NCBI RefSeq assembly: GCF_003711205.1
Contig: NZ_CP031013.1
Span: 1-64,000, forward strand
Origin: Polaromonas sp. SP1
GTDB taxonomy: Bacteria > Pseudomonadota > Gammaproteobacteria > Burkholderiales > Burkholderiaceae_C
Length of the DNA: 64,000 nt
Reading direction: 5' to 3'
Both the position numbers and the translations under genes were made by a program. Positions 62,881 to 64,000 of the stretch are shown here, in pieces; the stretch's first letter is position 1, and each line of letters opens with the position of its first letter. The notes below the pieces were generated by a model, which was not told the DNA's origin, searched no databases, and saw only the letters and a list, made by a program, of their open reading frames with translations.

Positions 62881-63996
62881 ATGCATAAAGTAGAACTCTC
62901 TTACCTGCTCACACCACAGCGCGGCAAAAACACCCTGATACGCAACCCGCTGATGGATTTGCTCCATGCCGTACGCGAACAGGGCTCGATCTCCAAAGCG
63001 GCCAAGGCGCTTGATCTCTCGTACCGGCATGTGTGGGGCGCGCTCAAGGGCTGGGAGCAGACGCTGGGACGCACGCTGATCGTCTGGGACAAGGGCCAGC
63101 GCGCGCGGCTCACCGAATTCGGCGAGAAGCTGCTGTGGGCCGAGCGGCAGGCGCAGGCCCGGCTGGCGCCGCAGATCGAGGCCTTGCGCGGCGACATCGA
63201 ACGCGCGTTTTCCACCGCCTTCGACGACAACGCCCACGTGCTCACGATGTACGCCAGCCACGACGCGGCGCTCACGGCCCTGCGCGACCAGGCCAGCCCG
63301 CGCGGGCTGCACCTGGACATCCGCTTCATGGGCAGCGTCGACGCCATCGCGGCGCTGAACGCGGGGCGCTGCATGATGGCCGGCTTTCACACACTGGACC
63401 AGCCCGGCAGCCAATCCGTTACCGCACAGACTTACCGCAACCTGCTCAAGCCCGGGCTGCACAAGCTGATCGGCTTTGCCCATCGCACGCAGGGCCTCAT
63501 CGTTGCCAAAAACAATCCGCTGGGCATTGCCGGCATCGCCGATCTGGCGCGGCCCGGCGTGCGCTACGTCAACCGGGCCGAGGGCACCGGCACGCGCGTG
63601 CTGCTGGACGAACTGCTGGGCAAGGCCGGTGTAGAAGCCTCCGGCATCCAGGGATACGAGAGCCAGGAGCCGTCGCACTCGGCCGTCGCGCAAGCGATTG
63701 CCGGCAATGCGGCGGATGCGGGCCTGGGCATTGAAACGGCGGCGCGCGAAAAAGGCTTGAGCTTCATCCCGCTGGCCCAGGAGCGTTACCACCTGGTGTG
63801 CCTGAAGTCCGAGCTGCCCACGCCGCAGGTGCAGGCGCTGCTCAAGGAGCTGCAAAGCCGCGACTGGCAAACCACGCTGGAAGGATTGCCCGGCTACAGC
63901 GGCGAGCTGGCGCAAGGCGGCAAGGTGCTGTCATTGCGCGCCACCCTGCCGTGGTGGACCTACCGCAAGGAAAAATCAGACAAAAACGTGCTCTAG
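62881..63996 (+). CDS. ModE-like regulator with a periplasmic-binding-protein-type sensor domain
   Basis: 371 residues from the ATG at 62881. A LysR/ModE-type winged helix is at 18-85 (NPLMDLLHAVREQGSISKAA, then SYRHVWGALKGWEQTLGR and LTEFGEKLL). The rest is a PBP-like domain (about 110-355, with MASHD-like MYASHDAALTAL, YVNRAEGTGTRVLLDELLGK and GLGIETAAREKGLSFIPL). Proteins of this composition regulate molybdate or tungstate uptake. Its divergent position fits control of tupBCA. The last codon ends four bases before the window edge. Confidence 0.87.
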   Translation: MHKVELSYLLTPQRGKNTLIRNPLMDLLHAVREQGSISKAAKALDLSYRHVWGALKGWEQTLGRTLIVWDKGQRARLTEFGEKLLWAERQAQARLAPQIEALRGDIERAFSTAFDDNAHVLTMYASHDAALTALRDQASPRGLHLDIRFMGSVDAIAALNAGRCMMAGFHTLDQPGSQSVTAQTYRNLLKPGLHKLIGFAHRTQGLIVAKNNPLGIAGIADLARPGVRYVNRAEGTGTRVLLDELLGKAGVEASGIQGYESQEPSHSAVAQAIAGNAADAGLGIETAAREKGLSFIPLAQERYHLVCLKSELPTPQVQALLKELQSRDWQTTLEGLPGYSGELAQGGKVLSLRATLPWWTYRKEKSDKNVL

Positions 63997-64000
63997 CCCA

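Noticed and set aside
1-64000. CRISPR array
   Set aside because: No series of regularly spaced identical repeats is seen; the repeats present are dispersed.

Overview
The window joins two kinds of DNA. Positions 1 to about 25,240 are an accessory island. From 25,241 on it is core chromosome of a GC-rich betaproteobacterium, most likely Comamonadaceae (Polaromonas/Rhodoferax/Variovorax-like). The assignment rests on gene order (gyrA, serC, pheA, tyrA, aroA-cmk fusion, rpsA, ihfB, lapAB, hldE-type kinase, hldD), the aroA-cmk fusion, the ANDERFALAA tmRNA tag, and dispersed repeats that I associate with this family.

Island. A P4-type tyrosine integrase (23,816-25,027) abuts the 3' end of the tmRNA gene ssrA (25,241-25,627, minus), so ssrA is the likely attachment site. 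The far end of the island is outside the window. From left to right it carries: two overlapping lipoprotein genes; a MORN-type lipoprotein divergent from an XRE regulator with strong palindromes between them; a second XRE regulator; a minus-strand operon with a YqaJ-like protein that lacks its catalytic residues, a DUF932 protein, a zinc-ribbon protein and small unknowns; a small gene behind a near-consensus LexA (SOS) box; a UvrD helicase relic; a 924-residue nucleotidyltransferase-patatin-C-terminal fusion; a zinc-ribbon protein; a CoiA-like nuclease; a protein with a HEPN-like motif; an RNase HI with an extra C-terminal domain; a GreA/GreB-like factor; a four-gene cassette (small winged-helix-like protein, SMC/Rad50-like ATPase, helical protein, PD-(D/E)XK nuclease) flanked by imperfect direct repeats; and an IS21 deletion relic. 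This looks like a defence island. A 39-bp repeat recurs three times between its genes.

Core. gph and ubiG lie beside ssrA, then ompA. The gyrA-to-hldD block links DNA topology, serine and aromatic amino acid synthesis, CMP kinase, ribosomal protein S1, IHF, LPS control (LapAB) and heptose synthesis. A ComEA-like protein, DinB, an AraC regulator and an SDR follow.

The right third is transport and metal supply. A 5-oxoprolinase sits with a winged-helix regulator and a divergent three-part TRAP transporter. A fluoride channel (crcB) and a GAF/Fis regulator follow. A copper-handling operon reads DUF2946, TonB receptor, YcnI-like, PCu(A)C. A 607-bp inverted-repeat element separates it from a tungstate ABC transporter (tupBCA) with a ModA-like protein and a divergent ModE-like regulator. 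A short dispersed repeat family recurs both between genes and, unusually, in frame inside aroA, the oxoprolinase, crcB and the ycnI-like gene.
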